The notes: generated from the letters alone by a model not told the origin. Positions 15,503-25,059 are shown, counted from the stretch's first letter. The stretch: DNA of 64,000 bases from Hanstruepera ponticola (GCF_012931685.1 NZ_JABANC010000004.1:62001-126000), one strand, 5' to 3'. Translations and numbers: made by a program.

Positions 15503-17893
15503 ATGCTTGCCATTTTAAGAAAAGAAATCAATAGTTTTTTTGCCTCACCAATAGGCTATTTGGTTATTGCCATATTTCTAACTTTAAATGGGCTTTTTCT
15601 TTGGCTTTTTTCTGGAGAATTTAATATTCTTGATAACGGTTTTGCTGATATGTCTAGCTTTTTTCTATTAGCTCCATGGATTCTTATTTTTCTTATTCCT
15701 GCTGTTACCATGCGAAGTTTTGCTGATGAAAAGAAACAAGGCACTTTAGAATTGCTTTTAACCAAACCTATCAGCGATCTAAAAATAGTTTTTGGTAAAT
15801 ATTTTGGAACCATTTTGCTAATCATTGTCGCCATATTACCGACGCTTCTTTATGTTTATACTGTTTATGAATTAGGAAACCCTATTGGAAATATTGATTT
15901 TGGTAGCACATTGGGCTCTTACTTCGGATTGCTTTTTTTAATCGCCGCATATACTGCTATTGGTGTGTTTTCATCCAGTATTACAGACAATCAGATTGTC
16001 GCCTTTATTACAGCTGTTTTTCTGTGCTTCTTATTCTACATTGGTTTTGAAGGTATAGCTGATATTCTATCGAGTAGTTTTCTAGAACAACTAGGTATGA
16101 GTACCCATTATAAAAGTATGAGTCGTGGTGTCATTGATACTCGAGATATTTTATATTTTGTGAGTATCACCCTGTTTTTTATATTGTTGACAAACCTCAA
16201 TATTTCTACCAAAAAATTTGATAAAAAAAGACTTACAAGCATCGTTATCTTGTTTTTGGGGTTATTGGTTCTAAACATTTTCACACAATCTATTTACAAA
16301 CGATTTGATTTAACTTCAGATAAACGCTATACCTTAAGTGATGCTGCTAAGCAAACTATTACAACGGTTGAATCACCTATTGTTATTGATGTATTTTTAG
16401 ACGGAACCAATTTACCTTCGGAGTTTAGAAGACTCCAAATGGAAACTAAACAACTATTAGATGAGTTTGTTTCTGAAAACAACCAAATCATTTACAATTT
16501 CATTAATCCATTAGAAGACGATAATTCCAGAGAGCGTAATATTCAGCAGTTAACCAACCGAGGCTTAACACCTATGCAAGTGACCGTTCAGGAGGCTGGA
16601 AAAAGTAGTCAAGAGGTTGTTTTTCCTTGGGCATTGGCAAGTTATAATAATACAACCGTTAAAATACCTCTAGTAAAAAATAAAATTGGTGCAACAATTC
16701 AAGAAATAGCTATCAGCTCCATTCAACATCTGGAGTATGCTTTTGCAGATGGGTTTAGCAAGCTCGTAAACCCTAAACGACGTAAAATTGCTATTTTAAA
16801 AGGCAATAATCAACTTCAGGACCCTTATCTATTTGATTTTGTAAAAACCCTAAAAGACTATTATTTTATTGCGCCATTTACCCTTGATAGCGTTGCTGAA
16901 AGCCCTCAAAAAACCTTAAATGAGCTCAAAGCTTATGATTTAATTATTTCGGCAAAACCTACTGAAGCATTTAGTGAAAAAGAAAAGTATGCATTAGATC
17001 AATACACCATGAATGGTGGAAAAAGTCTATGGCTTATTGATGCCGTTGCCATGGAACAGGACAGTCTTTATAATGCTTCTGGGAAAGCCATAGCCACTTC
17101 TCGAGATTTGAATTTAACCGATTTCTTTTTCAAGTATGGCATTCGTATTAACCCTGTTTTAATAAACGATTTATATTCAGCCCAAATAACTTTAGCCACT
17201 GGTGAGGGCAGTCAATCACAGTTTCAGCAATTCCCATGGTTTTATTCACCTTTGGTAAATCCCACACTGAAACATCCAATAATTAACAATCTCAACTTAA
17301 TTAAGTTTGATTTTGCTAATCAAATAGACACCTTAAAAAATCCAACATCTGTTGATAAAACCATCTTATTACAAAGTTCAATCCTTTCTAAAATAGATGG
17401 TACTCCTCGAGAAATTAGTCTAGAAATGACTACTCAAGAACCAAACCCTGAACTCTATTCAAAAGGAAACCAGAATTTAGCTGTTTTATTGGAGGGCGAA
17501 TTTACTTCGGTTTATAACAACCGAGTGAAACCTTTTGAGATTTCAAATGACAAACCAAGCAGTATGCTTACAAAAATGATAGTCATTGCAGATGGTGATA
17601 TTATAAAGAATGAAATTGGCAGAAATGGCCCACAAGAACTAGGGTTTGATAGATGGAATGGGCAAACTTATGGTAACAAAGAACTTTTGTTGAATGCCGT
17701 AAATTATTTATTGGATGATGACGGACTTATAAACATTCGTTCCAAAGAAGTCACAGTAGCTTTTTTGGACGATCAAAAAATAGCAGCTGAAAAAAGTAAA
17801 TGGCAAACCCTAAACATAGCATTACCATTAGTGTTTTTGGCTATATTCGGATGGTTATTCAATTATTTCAGGAAGAAAAAATATGCGCACTAA
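15503..17893 (+). CDS. Fused GldF-GldG gliding motility ABC transporter protein
   Basis: 796 aa. Residues 1-235 are an ABC-2 type permease of GldF kind with six membrane helices (FFASPIGYLVIAIFL, MRSFADEKKQGTLELLLTKP). From about 245 a GldG-type part begins: an anchor helix, YKRFDLTSDKRYTLSDA, a long periplasmic domain, and a C-terminal anchor helix (ALPLVFLAIFGWLF). In Flavobacterium johnsoniae these are two adjacent genes required for gliding; here a single uninterrupted frame joins them. The partner ATPase GldA is not in the window. Identity is strong; the role in gliding here is inferred. Confidence 0.87.
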   Translation: MLAILRKEINSFFASPIGYLVIAIFLTLNGLFLWLFSGEFNILDNGFADMSSFFLLAPWILIFLIPAVTMRSFADEKKQGTLELLLTKPISDLKIVFGKYFGTILLIIVAILPTLLYVYTVYELGNPIGNIDFGSTLGSYFGLLFLIAAYTAIGVFSSSITDNQIVAFITAVFLCFLFYIGFEGIADILSSSFLEQLGMSTHYKSMSRGVIDTRDILYFVSITLFFILLTNLNISTKKFDKKRLTSIVILFLGLLVLNIFTQSIYKRFDLTSDKRYTLSDAAKQTITTVESPIVIDVFLDGTNLPSEFRRLQMETKQLLDEFVSENNQIIYNFINPLEDDNSRERNIQQLTNRGLTPMQVTVQEAGKSSQEVVFPWALASYNNTTVKIPLVKNKIGATIQEIAISSIQHLEYAFADGFSKLVNPKRRKIAILKGNNQLQDPYLFDFVKTLKDYYFIAPFTLDSVAESPQKTLNELKAYDLIISAKPTEAFSEKEKYALDQYTMNGGKSLWLIDAVAMEQDSLYNASGKAIATSRDLNLTDFFFKYGIRINPVLINDLYSAQITLATGEGSQSQFQQFPWFYSPLVNPTLKHPIINNLNLIKFDFANQIDTLKNPTSVDKTILLQSSILSKIDGTPREISLEMTTQEPNPELYSKGNQNLAVLLEGEFTSVYNNRVKPFEISNDKPSSMLTKMIVIADGDIIKNEIGRNGPQELGFDRWNGQTYGNKELLLNAVNYLLDDDGLINIRSKEVTVAFLDDQKIAAEKSKWQTLNIALPLVFLAIFGWLFNYFRKKKYAH

Positions 17894-17904
17894 ATGTTGA
17901 TAAG

Positions 17905-17940
17905 TTTGTTTCTTATATTAACAGCTTTAGGATATATTTG
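17905..17940 (+). promoter_or_regulatory. Probable dnaN promoter
   Basis: TTTG at 17905-17908, 24-base spacer, TATATTTG at 17933-17940 (full TAnnTTTG). Predicted leader of about 35 nt before the dnaN ATG at 17981. Confidence 0.55.
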
Positions 17941-17980
17941 TAGTTATTAAACTATTGAACGTTAAACGTATATTATTTAG

Positions 17981-19099
17981 ATGAAATTTATAGTATCAAG
18001 TACCTATTTATTAAAACAATTGCAAGTTCTTGGTGGTGTTATAAATAACTCAAACACCCTACCAATTTTAGATAATTTTCTTTTTGAATTAAATAATACT
18101 GAACTCATCATATCGGCAAGTGATTTAGAAACCACTATGTCAGCTAAACTAGAAGTAGAAAGTGATAATTCAGGTAGCATTGCTGTTCCTGCTCGATTAT
18201 TATTAGATACTTTAAAAACTTTTCCAGAACAACCCCTAACTTTTGTGGTTGAAGACAATAATACTATTGAAATAAGTTCTAACCATGGTAAGTATGCTTT
18301 GGCATATGCTGATGGTAATGAGTTTCCTAAAGCTGTTAGTTTAGAAAACGCTAGCTCTACAACTTTAAATGGTGATATTTTAGCAACAGCAATAAACAAA
18401 ACTATTTTTGCTGCAGGAAATGATGATTTACGTCCTGTAATGAGTGGCGTATTCTTCCAGTTTTCGACTGAAGGATTAACCTTTGTGGCTACTGATGCTC
18501 ACAAATTAGTTAAATATTCGCGTGAAGATGTTAGTGCCAGTGAAGTAACAGAATTCATTATGCCTAAAAAACCTTTGAATCTTTTAAAAGGGATTTTATC
18601 AGCAAGTGATGAAAATGTAACTATTGAATACAATGATTCTAATGCTAAATTTTCTTTTGAAAACGTTGAATTAATTTGCCGTTTAATTGATGGGAAATAC
18701 CCTAATTATGAAGCAGTTATTCCAAAAGAAAACCCTAATAAGCTAACAATAGATCGCACACAATTTTTGAATTCTGTAAGACGTGTGAGTATATTCTCTA
18801 ATAAGACCACGCATCAGATTCGTTTAAAAATTGCAGGAGCTGAATTAAACATTTCTGCTGAAGATATTGATTACAGTAATAAAGCTGAAGAACGATTAAC
18901 TTGTGATTATCAAGGTGATGATATGCAAATTGGTTTTAATTCGCGTTTTTTAACTGAAATGTTGAACAACTTAACATCAGATGATGTACAGCTTGAAATG
19001 AGCTTGCCAAACCGTGCAGGTATTTTAACACCAGTTGATGGCCTAGACGAAGGTGAGCAAGTAACTATGCTCGTTATGCCAGTAATGCTGAATAATTAA
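17981..19099 (+). CDS. dnaN: DNA polymerase III sliding clamp (beta subunit)
   Basis: 372 aa, normal length. The three clamp domains are visible: MKFIVSSTYLLKQLQVLGGVINNSNTLPILDNFLFE at the start, LRPVMSGVFF and ATDAHKLVKY in the middle, and the terminal TPVDGLDEGEQVTMLVMPVMLN. It encircles DNA and tethers the replicative polymerase. It lies away from dnaA, as in many Bacteroidota. Confidence 0.95.
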   Translation: MKFIVSSTYLLKQLQVLGGVINNSNTLPILDNFLFELNNTELIISASDLETTMSAKLEVESDNSGSIAVPARLLLDTLKTFPEQPLTFVVEDNNTIEISSNHGKYALAYADGNEFPKAVSLENASSTTLNGDILATAINKTIFAAGNDDLRPVMSGVFFQFSTEGLTFVATDAHKLVKYSREDVSASEVTEFIMPKKPLNLLKGILSASDENVTIEYNDSNAKFSFENVELICRLIDGKYPNYEAVIPKENPNKLTIDRTQFLNSVRRVSIFSNKTTHQIRLKIAGAELNISAEDIDYSNKAEERLTCDYQGDDMQIGFNSRFLTEMLNNLTSDDVQLEMSLPNRAGILTPVDGLDEGEQVTMLVMPVMLNN

Positions 19100-19101
19100 T
19101 T

Positions 19102-19164
19102 ATAATATCACTTAAAGAGATATTATATCAAAATGAGAAAACGCCCACGATTGAGGGCGTTTTA
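19102..19164. terminator. Bidirectional terminator between dnaN and mscS-like gene
   Basis: A 9-bp stem AAAACGCCC (19138-19146) / GGGCGTTTT (19155-19163) plus flanking A and T runs serves both converging genes. Just upstream is a second 7-bp inverted repeat, TAATATC...GATATTA, at about 19102-19126. Confidence 0.8.
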
Positions 19165-19184
19165 ATTTACTGAAATAACAAAAA

Positions 19185-20114
19185 TCAACTTTCCTTTTTC
19201 GGTTCATGATTTACCGTTACTGGTATGCTTGTTTGCGAACCATAAAGTTTTATTTCCGTAATATCGGCAGGCATATTTAAGCCATTTTCAATTATTACGT
19301 TTTTGACGTTTCTTATGACATCACTTCGCACATCCAAAGCTCGTTTTCGGTATTCTTTAGTAAGTGTCCAAAATAACACCTTTAAATTAACAGTACTTAC
19401 TCCTAGCGAATCGACTGCAACGAAACATTCGTGCTCTTCATCTTCAATGACACCTTCGGAGTTTCTTACCGTTTCAACAATGACGGTTTTGGCTAATTCA
19501 ATATCGTCTTCATAATCAATTCCCACTATAAAATCCAATCTAAAGAAGCCATCTTCGGTATAATTATAAACGGCTTTTTTAATAATATCACTATTTGGAA
19601 TGTAAACATCGCGACCGTCAAAAGTTTTTAATTTCGTATACCGAAATTCTAGAGCTTTCACCTTTCCGAAAATATCATCTACCTTAACCGTATCATTAAC
19701 ATCAAAAGGCCTATTAAATGAAAGAATAATACCTGAAATAAAATTCTCACCAATATCCCTAAAGGCAAAACCAATAACCACAGCAGATGCTCCAGCAGCT
19801 GTTAATACACCTGCTGCTACACCACCAAGACCAGCAATTTTTAAGGCAAACATTATAACCAAAAGCACCACACAAAACTTCACTGCTTTGGTTAAAAAAT
19901 TAATCATTAATGGATCACTGGCTCTTATGGAAATAGCTTTTTTAAACAATCTTGATATAAACTGCGATAACAGAAAACCGATTACCACAATTACAATGGC
20001 AAGGATAATATTAGGAACACTCTGTATAAACTCGTTCCAATAAGTTACGAGTGATTCTTTAAGCGTGATAATACTTTCATCGCTCTGTTGGACATTATTA
20101 AGTGATACTATCAA
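19185..20114 (-). CDS. MscS family small-conductance mechanosensitive channel
   Basis: 309 aa. Three membrane helices near the N terminus; the third is glycine/alanine rich (AGVLTAAGASAVVIGFAFRDIGENFISGI), the pore helix of MscS, followed by the Sm-like beta domain (FDVNDTVKVDDIFGKV) and the cytoplasmic cage domain. It releases solutes under osmotic downshock. Its start overlaps the end of the 147-aa upstream gene by 17 bases, so the two are translated together. Confidence 0.9.
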   Translation of the reverse strand: MIVSLNNVQQSDESIITLKESLVTYWNEFIQSVPNIILAIVIVVIGFLLSQFISRLFKKAISIRASDPLMINFLTKAVKFCVVLLVIMFALKIAGLGGVAAGVLTAAGASAVVIGFAFRDIGENFISGIILSFNRPFDVNDTVKVDDIFGKVKALEFRYTKLKTFDGRDVYIPNSDIIKKAVYNYTEDGFFRLDFIVGIDYEDDIELAKTVIVETVRNSEGVIEDEEHECFVAVDSLGVSTVNLKVLFWTLTKEYRKRALDVRSDVIRNVKNVIIENGLNMPADITEIKLYGSQTSIPVTVNHEPKKES

Positions 20115-20541
20115 AAATTTGTTTTTTTAGTGTTTTATTAGAAGATAAAGCTTGTTCAATATATGGTATGCTTGGTGCTATTTTCATTTGTTTGACATTT
20201 TCTAAATTGGCAATTTTATAATTCAAAAGTCTATTTAAGGATGCCAAAACGCCTTGACCTTTAACAACAGATTCTATATTCTCACGTGATGATTCAATTA
20301 TGTTTTTTAAAATTTCTTCAGCAACACTATCTTTGGTGTTTCCTAAATTATAATTGTTATCACTTACCGATTTCTTAAATAAATTAATATCTCGACTATT
20401 TACCGAATTTATTGCAGAAACCAATTTTTCTTCTTTATGTGTAAGAAAATCACCTTTTAATTTGGCTAGAGCATCCTCAATTTGTTTACACAATGCTAAT
20501 AAATTTAAGAGTTCTTTTCTATATAAATCGTTTTTATCCAT
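20098..20541 (-). CDS. Hypothetical helical protein upstream of the MscS channel
   Basis: 147 aa, no signal peptide or membrane segment, predominantly helical with coiled-coil-like heptads (LLNLLALCKQIEDALAKLKGDFLTHKEEKL). I do not recognise a family. Overlaps the channel gene by 17 bases and follows another unknown helical gene (20574) by 32 bases, so a three-gene transcript is likely. A cytoplasmic partner or regulator of the channel is possible but unsupported. Confidence 0.65.
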   Translation of the reverse strand: MDKNDLYRKELLNLLALCKQIEDALAKLKGDFLTHKEEKLVSAINSVNSRDINLFKKSVSDNNYNLGNTKDSVAEEILKNIIESSRENIESVVKGQGVLASLNRLLNYKIANLENVKQMKIAPSIPYIEQALSSNKTLKKQIFDSIT

Positions 20542-20573
20542 TATACTTAATAAAATTGGTATGTTTTTGATAA

Positions 20574-21044
20574 TTAAGCGCTTGCTTGTCGAATTCTATT
20601 CAAATATATTGAGCTATTATAACTGTTATAGCTAGACTGAATTTTAATAACATGCTTTTGCAGTAGCTTTCTTAATTCTGGATAAAATTCCAATTCATCA
20701 ATTAATATTTGATAATCTCTAATCGTTCTTTTGTCACTCTCTTTTACAGCTGCCATCAGAGCCTCCTTATTTTGTATCTCATGAAGAATAGGGAACTGTA
20801 ACCATTGCATTTCAAACATTACGGAATCTGAATCTGAAATTTCTATAGGTATATCAGATTCTAAAAAGAAATTTGTTAATTCTATTCTAAATTTAAAGCG
20901 TTCCAATGCTTTTGCAACAAAATATTCACGTAAAAGAGAATATTGAATGTTTTCTGATAATCGAAGTAAACCCATTTCTGTCTGATAACTTTGTATTTGT
21001 AACTGCCGAAGTTTAGTTTTAGAAGTTTTTAAAAATGAAGTCAT
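20574..21044 (-). CDS. Hypothetical helical protein, possibly ferritin-like fold
   Basis: 156 aa. Four predicted helices. The last part (SDKRTIRDYQILIDELEFYPELRKLLQKHVIKIQ) loosely resembles the last two helices of PA2169/DUF2383 proteins, but the metal-binding residues are not clear. First gene of a probable operon with the 147-aa protein and the MscS channel. No confident function. Confidence 0.6.
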   Translation of the reverse strand: MTSFLKTSKTKLRQLQIQSYQTEMGLLRLSENIQYSLLREYFVAKALERFKFRIELTNFFLESDIPIEISDSDSVMFEMQWLQFPILHEIQNKEALMAAVKESDKRTIRDYQILIDELEFYPELRKLLQKHVIKIQSSYNSYNSSIYLNRIRQASA

Positions 21045-21142
21045 AGCATTACAATCTTTTAATTATAAATTTTAATACTCTAAATTAAATTTTGAAGATT
21101 TAGGATGAGTGCTTAGATAAAATTTTTATTAACTCAAATAAA

Positions 21143-21169
21143 AAACGCTCACCATGCGGTGAGCGTTTT
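21143..21169. terminator. Bidirectional-type terminator downstream of the DUF4870 gene
   Basis: A 12-bp perfect stem AAAACGCTCACC / GGTGAGCGTTTT with ATGC loop and A/T flanks. It can end the minus-strand DUF4870 transcript. Confidence 0.8.
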
Positions 21170-21190
21170 AATTATCTCGATTTAATCTAA

Positions 21191-21529
21191 CTAACTAATA
21201 AAATTAAGAGATAATGGGTATCGTGGCGTTTCACCATTACTTGCTTTAATGGCATTTATAATTGGAAATGCTAGGGAAATTAAGCCAATTATTATTAAAC
21301 CAAATATTCCAAGACCTAAAAGTAAAATAGCTGGAATACATATAATGGCATATACTATTAAGCTTAATTGAAAATTAATAATTCGCTTTCCTTGCTCATC
21401 CATGGCATATACATTGTTTTTTTGAGTGGCCCAAATGATTAACGGTACAATAAGACCTCCAAAGCCAGTTATAAAAGTCAATAATTGACTTAAGTGTGTC
21501 AAAACTAAAAGTTGATTGTCTTGCCTCAT
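21191..21529 (-). CDS. DUF4870 (Tic20-like) membrane protein
   Basis: 112 aa with three to four hydrophobic segments and the hallmark WATQKNNVYAMDEQGKRIINFQLSLIVYAI in the middle. The family is widespread, of unknown function, and related in sequence to Tic20. Single-gene unit bounded by terminators; it marks the last core gene before the accessory block. Confidence 0.8.
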   Translation of the reverse strand: MRQDNQLLVLTHLSQLLTFITGFGGLIVPLIIWATQKNNVYAMDEQGKRIINFQLSLIVYAIICIPAILLLGLGIFGLIIIGLISLAFPIINAIKASNGETPRYPLSLNFIS

Positions 21530-21740
21530 GATAATAAATTTAAAAGATTGATGTACTTATATGACGCTAGAATCTACAATTCGTTACAGAAAAAATGGAA
21601 TTTAATTTCCGATACAATATTTAACTTTTATTTAAATTAAAGGGTTCCTCGTGTTTGGGCAACAAATAGGATACAAAAAATTCATAAAAAGAGTAAAACA
21701 AGAGCAATCATTAATAAATTCACTTACGAATATTGTATAA

Positions 21741-21765
21741 AAAACCGCTCGATTTGAGCGGTTTT
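21741..21765. terminator. Hairpin terminator at the edge of the accessory block
   Basis: A 10-bp perfect stem AAAACCGCTC / GAGCGGTTTT, loop GATTT, with flanking A/T. It would end the minus-strand transcript of the broken gene at 21786-22890. Confidence 0.75.
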
Positions 21766-21785
21766 CAAATAAAAGCACTAAGCAA

Positions 21786-22890
21786 TTAATTGGCTATCCC
21801 AGAGCCTAAATAAGTACTGTCTGATACTTCGCTACTATCAGCAGTATAAACGCCATAAATACTCTATAGTATCTCCTGCGTAGGTTGTTGGTATTACAAC
21901 AATTTGAGTAATACACTTCTGTCTTGATTATTATTTTGTTGACGCCAATTAAGAATAACTGGATTAGAATTAACCCTCCCCCTAGCAGCTGGACTAAAAG
22001 GGGTGACAACATAAATCTCTTTTGTGATTTCTTTTTCATTATTAAATAAGCCATTATTTGCAGGTATAACTATTTTAGCTTTAAAGATTATTTTAGCTTT
22101 GAAGATATTTGATAATGCCGCAATATTATTGACATTAACTTCAACCCAATTATCATTCTCGATACTAAATTCAATCATACAATTCCTATCCTGTAAGGCT
22201 CTAAAAAACAGGTCAAATGAATTGGCTGTTTTATTTGCACTTATCCTTCCTATAATACCATTTTCAACATTATTCTGATGTACTTTTATACCTTCTAAAC
22301 TAAATGTACTTGCAGTATTAAACAAAAGCCTATTAACATTATTATTTACAAAGATTTTCTTCAATAAATCGTCGTTTATAACAATATTTTCTAAACAGGA
22401 ATCGCTTGGTGAATATTCTATTCTTTTAGTTGAATCAATAATGTCTGAATAATTTATTTTATTTTCCTGTAGATAGTTTTTTAAAAAATCTTTTGCAGCT
22501 AATCTATCGAGTTCTTCAAATACATGATTAAACAAGTTTTCATCCAGAATATATTGCCAAAGACTAAACTCTCTTGAATTGCCATGATAAAATGGAATTT
22601 CTGGTTCAAATAATAATCTTCCATTTGGATAATATAATGTGTTTAGGCCTACATTATTTAATAGTGTATTGTCATTTAAATAGCTAATTGGGGAAATGTT
22701 CCTATGATATAATTATCAAAATTTTCTAAAGGAAGGTCTTTTTTATAAGGATGTATTTCAACTGGTGTTTGATTAGGCAAAACAAAACTGTTTTCAATTA
22801 GAGCATTAATGAAATTAAAAAATTATCATCTTGAGTATTATTTAAATATCCATTCTCATCTATAATAGAGTTAGTTTTTCTTAAAATCAT
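21786..22890 (-). pseudogene. Frameshifted gene resembling a uracil-DNA glycosylase superfamily protein
   Basis: Reading from the ATG at 22890, the frame breaks near 22820 (T6 run), near 22693 (CCCC run) and again near 21895 and 21840; restoring the frame gives about 365 residues. The repaired protein has YIIGTFPPISYL and PFYHGNSREFSLWQY early, then INYSDIIDSTKRIEYSPSD, a layout that recalls UDG-like mismatch glycosylases. The longest intact piece is 213 aa (21894-22535). The C-terminal piece (IPTTYAGDTIE...DSTYLGSGIAN) is of unknown type. Likely a decayed accessory gene; the family call is tentative. Confidence 0.6.
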
Positions 22891-23700
22891 AAAATATTTT
22901 CAGGTGATCAATTTAAATATATAACAAAGTTTTTCAATAAAAAACTTGACTTGTATTCACCCTATAAATAATGTATAGAATAACTATTTGATTTAGTATA
23001 TAACTTTCTTTAGCAGGTAATCGCGTAGCGTATGGCGATAGACATAATAGCGAGCCGACAGCGAGTTGAGCAAGGGTGGTGTGGGAAAATAGCCTGATAA
23101 GGCTACCACGCCTACGTTGTAAACGCAAGGGTGGCGCAGGTTTTTGATGCCGTTGGCTATAGCTTGGGTGTAGCGTGGGAAAGCAAGTGTAACAATTGAA
23201 TGAAGCTATTGAAGGATGGCTACCGTTTTTAAAATTTAGCAATTGTGAGTTTTTCAATTAATTAAATTCAAGTTTAAGGGTTGAAAGTATATAAAGAAAA
23301 TTGAGGATTTTAGTTTTTACTAACGAGCAATTGCCAATTTAAAAATGGGTTGTGTGATGGTTGAAATAGCTGATTGAATGCATTACTCTTGCTGTGCGTT
23401 TGCAATATAGAATAATCCGCTTTTGGGTTTAAAGGTTATTTAATCAGTTATTAAAGCGGTTCTAAAAGTATTTGAAAACTTCAATTTACTTGAAGCGGTT
23501 ATTTTATATGCAAAATGGATGCCTTCAAAAACAGTGACACCCCTAATTAGCCCGAAGCGAACAGCAGGCGAGCCAAATTACTAAGCAGCGGTTGTACCCT
23601 AATTATTTTTATATGCGCCACAAGAGCAAACATTATTGGGTTTTAGGGTGCAAGAGTAGCTGCGGGTGAGGAAGTTGTGTAGTGTGTGAAGTAAAGCAAA

Positions 23701-23744
23701 TACATAGTACTAACAAGGATGTGCCACCGCAGTAGTGCTATGTA
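23701..23744. repeat. Imperfect 11-bp inverted repeat with 22-base loop
   Basis: Arms TACATAGTACT (23701-23711) and AGTGCTATGTA (23734-23744), one mismatch that would be a G-U pair in RNA; loop includes GATGTGCCACCGC. Possibly a recombination site or an RNA stem. Confidence 0.55.
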
Positions 23745-23798
23745 TGGTATATGCAAGCCTTTTTATTATTGATTTACTTCTTGTAATGAGACCCCTCG

Positions 23799-23823
23799 TC
23801 TCTCGACTGCGATCGAGATGACA
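23799..23823. repeat. Hairpin repeat of the ...ATGACA class
   Basis: Stem TCTCGA (23801-23806) / TCGAGA (23813-23818), loop CTGCGA, followed by TGACA. The outer border matches the reverse units R2, R5 and R7 near 3.8-4.4 kb (stem, then ATGACA), so it may belong to the same class with a different stem. Confidence 0.6.
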
Positions 23824-23923
23824 CGCTCGGGTGACAAAGATACTTCAAAGTAACTTGCAGATATGCTTTATGGAACAAAATGGAACAACTGACGAACACC
23901 TTATTACCTGCTATTTATATTAA

Positions 23924-25057
23924 TTAATACCAGTAATTCTTTTTTGATTTTAACGTGTCTCGATCTATATCTTCTAATAGTTTTACTTCTCTTTCAATGA
24001 ATGGGTCGTACCAATCTGCTTTTTCCTTTGCCCATTCTATCCATTGAAGCTTTTCTTCATCTAACGTATTATTTTTCTCATTAAATTCTTGAAACTCTCT
24101 GATATAATTCCTTAAATATTGTGCCTTGTGCCATCTAGTAGCCTTGCCAAAGAGTTTTTCGAAGCCTTTAAATTCGTTTTCTTTTAACTTTTTATATTCT
24201 TCTTCCTTTTGGCGTTGCTTTTCCCACAGTTTATGCTGAATTTCTCTTTCTATTCTTCTTTCTTTGTTCTCTTTAGCTTTTAATTCAAGGGTGGCAAGTA
24301 TAGTTGATAACTTCGTTTCAATTTGAGAGTTTTTTCCATCTCTCCATATTTTTTCAGGATATGTATCTTCTAATCGAAAAGACAACTCCCCTGTTGGTCT
24401 ATAACCTGAACGTTTCCAACCGTTATCATTGATTTCTTCTCTTTTTACAAATTCTCTTATTCTAATTTTTAAGTTTTCTCCATTGATAACTACAATTGTT
24501 CCATCAGTCACTTTAATACTATGGCCTCTTTTTTTGATTAGCTTAATAAAAGCATCCATAAAACGTAATGCTCTCGATAGATTAGACTTTGAAACTTGTA
24601 GATTAATAATTCCTGATGATGTAGATAATAAACCTTCAGAAGTACCCCAAGTTGATGGTTGTTTTTCTTTCAAATCTTCCCTTGCCTTAACAATCAACTC
24701 ATCAGGTTTTGACAACCTATCTTGAACTACTAAAGGCAATTCACTATTTTCAATTTCTTGTTTGATTTTTGCTCTTTCAGAATTTGGATGATTAATGAAT
24801 TCTTGACCTTCTTTACGAATGTATAATTCAATTTCATGAGATTCATCTGCTTTAGGTAGTTTCTCCTTTTTTACTTTTTTATTGAATTTTATTTTTGACC
24901 AATAACCAGAATTGGGTAATGGGATATTATGCTTAATACAGATTTTACGCAAGCCATTATCTGAATAAGCATATTCTTTGGCTAAAGTTGTTAATGGTTT
25001 AGACCAAACCAAATTATATAATTCTTCTCGTGATAGTATTTTAATCTTTTCGGACAT
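23924..25057 (-). CDS. Accessory protein with N-terminal HTH-like motif and coiled coil, function unknown
   Basis: 377 aa. The first 55 residues (SREELYNLVWSKPLTTLAKEYAYSDNGLRKICIKHNIPLPNSGYW) form a recognisable module that I have seen at the start of many uncharacterised proteins in the mobile gene pool of distant bacteria. It reads as a helix-turn-helix that could bind DNA. A long charged coiled coil (about 255-300, KAKENKERRIEREIQHKLWEKQRQKEEEY) and a C-terminal acidic part follow. No catalytic motif. A 38-codon ORF ends 2 bases upstream. Confidence 0.75.
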   Translation of the reverse strand: MSEKIKILSREELYNLVWSKPLTTLAKEYAYSDNGLRKICIKHNIPLPNSGYWSKIKFNKKVKKEKLPKADESHEIELYIRKEGQEFINHPNSERAKIKQEIENSELPLVVQDRLSKPDELIVKAREDLKEKQPSTWGTSEGLLSTSSGIINLQVSKSNLSRALRFMDAFIKLIKKRGHSIKVTDGTIVVINGENLKIRIREFVKREEINDNGWKRSGYRPTGELSFRLEDTYPEKIWRDGKNSQIETKLSTILATLELKAKENKERRIEREIQHKLWEKQRQKEEEYKKLKENEFKGFEKLFGKATRWHKAQYLRNYIREFQEFNEKNNTLDEEKLQWIEWAKEKADWYDPFIEREVKLLEDIDRDTLKSKKNYWY

Positions 25058-25059
25058 AG

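Larger units (their letters stand above)
22891..23923. other. 1-kb gene-free, hairpin-rich, relatively GC-rich stretch
   Basis: No convincing ORF on either strand. Base composition differs from the core genes (GCG, GGTGG and GCGG words are frequent from 23015 to 23180 and again from 23540 to 23740). GCAAGGGTGG occurs twice (near 23070 and 23146). CTTCAA/TTGAAG, CCGCTTT/AAAGCGG and an 11-bp inverted repeat at 23701-23744 could fold. Probably a remnant of a mobile element or an unrecognised structured RNA or recombination region. Confidence 0.5.

Noticed and set aside
21806-22054. 82-codon ORF on the minus strand
   Set aside because: It is an alternate frame of the broken UDG-like gene across a frame break.
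22934-23257. 107-codon ORF on the minus strand
   Set aside because: Its composition (RLQRRRGSLIRLFSHTT...) is that of a translated hairpin-rich region; no start context and no family resemblance.
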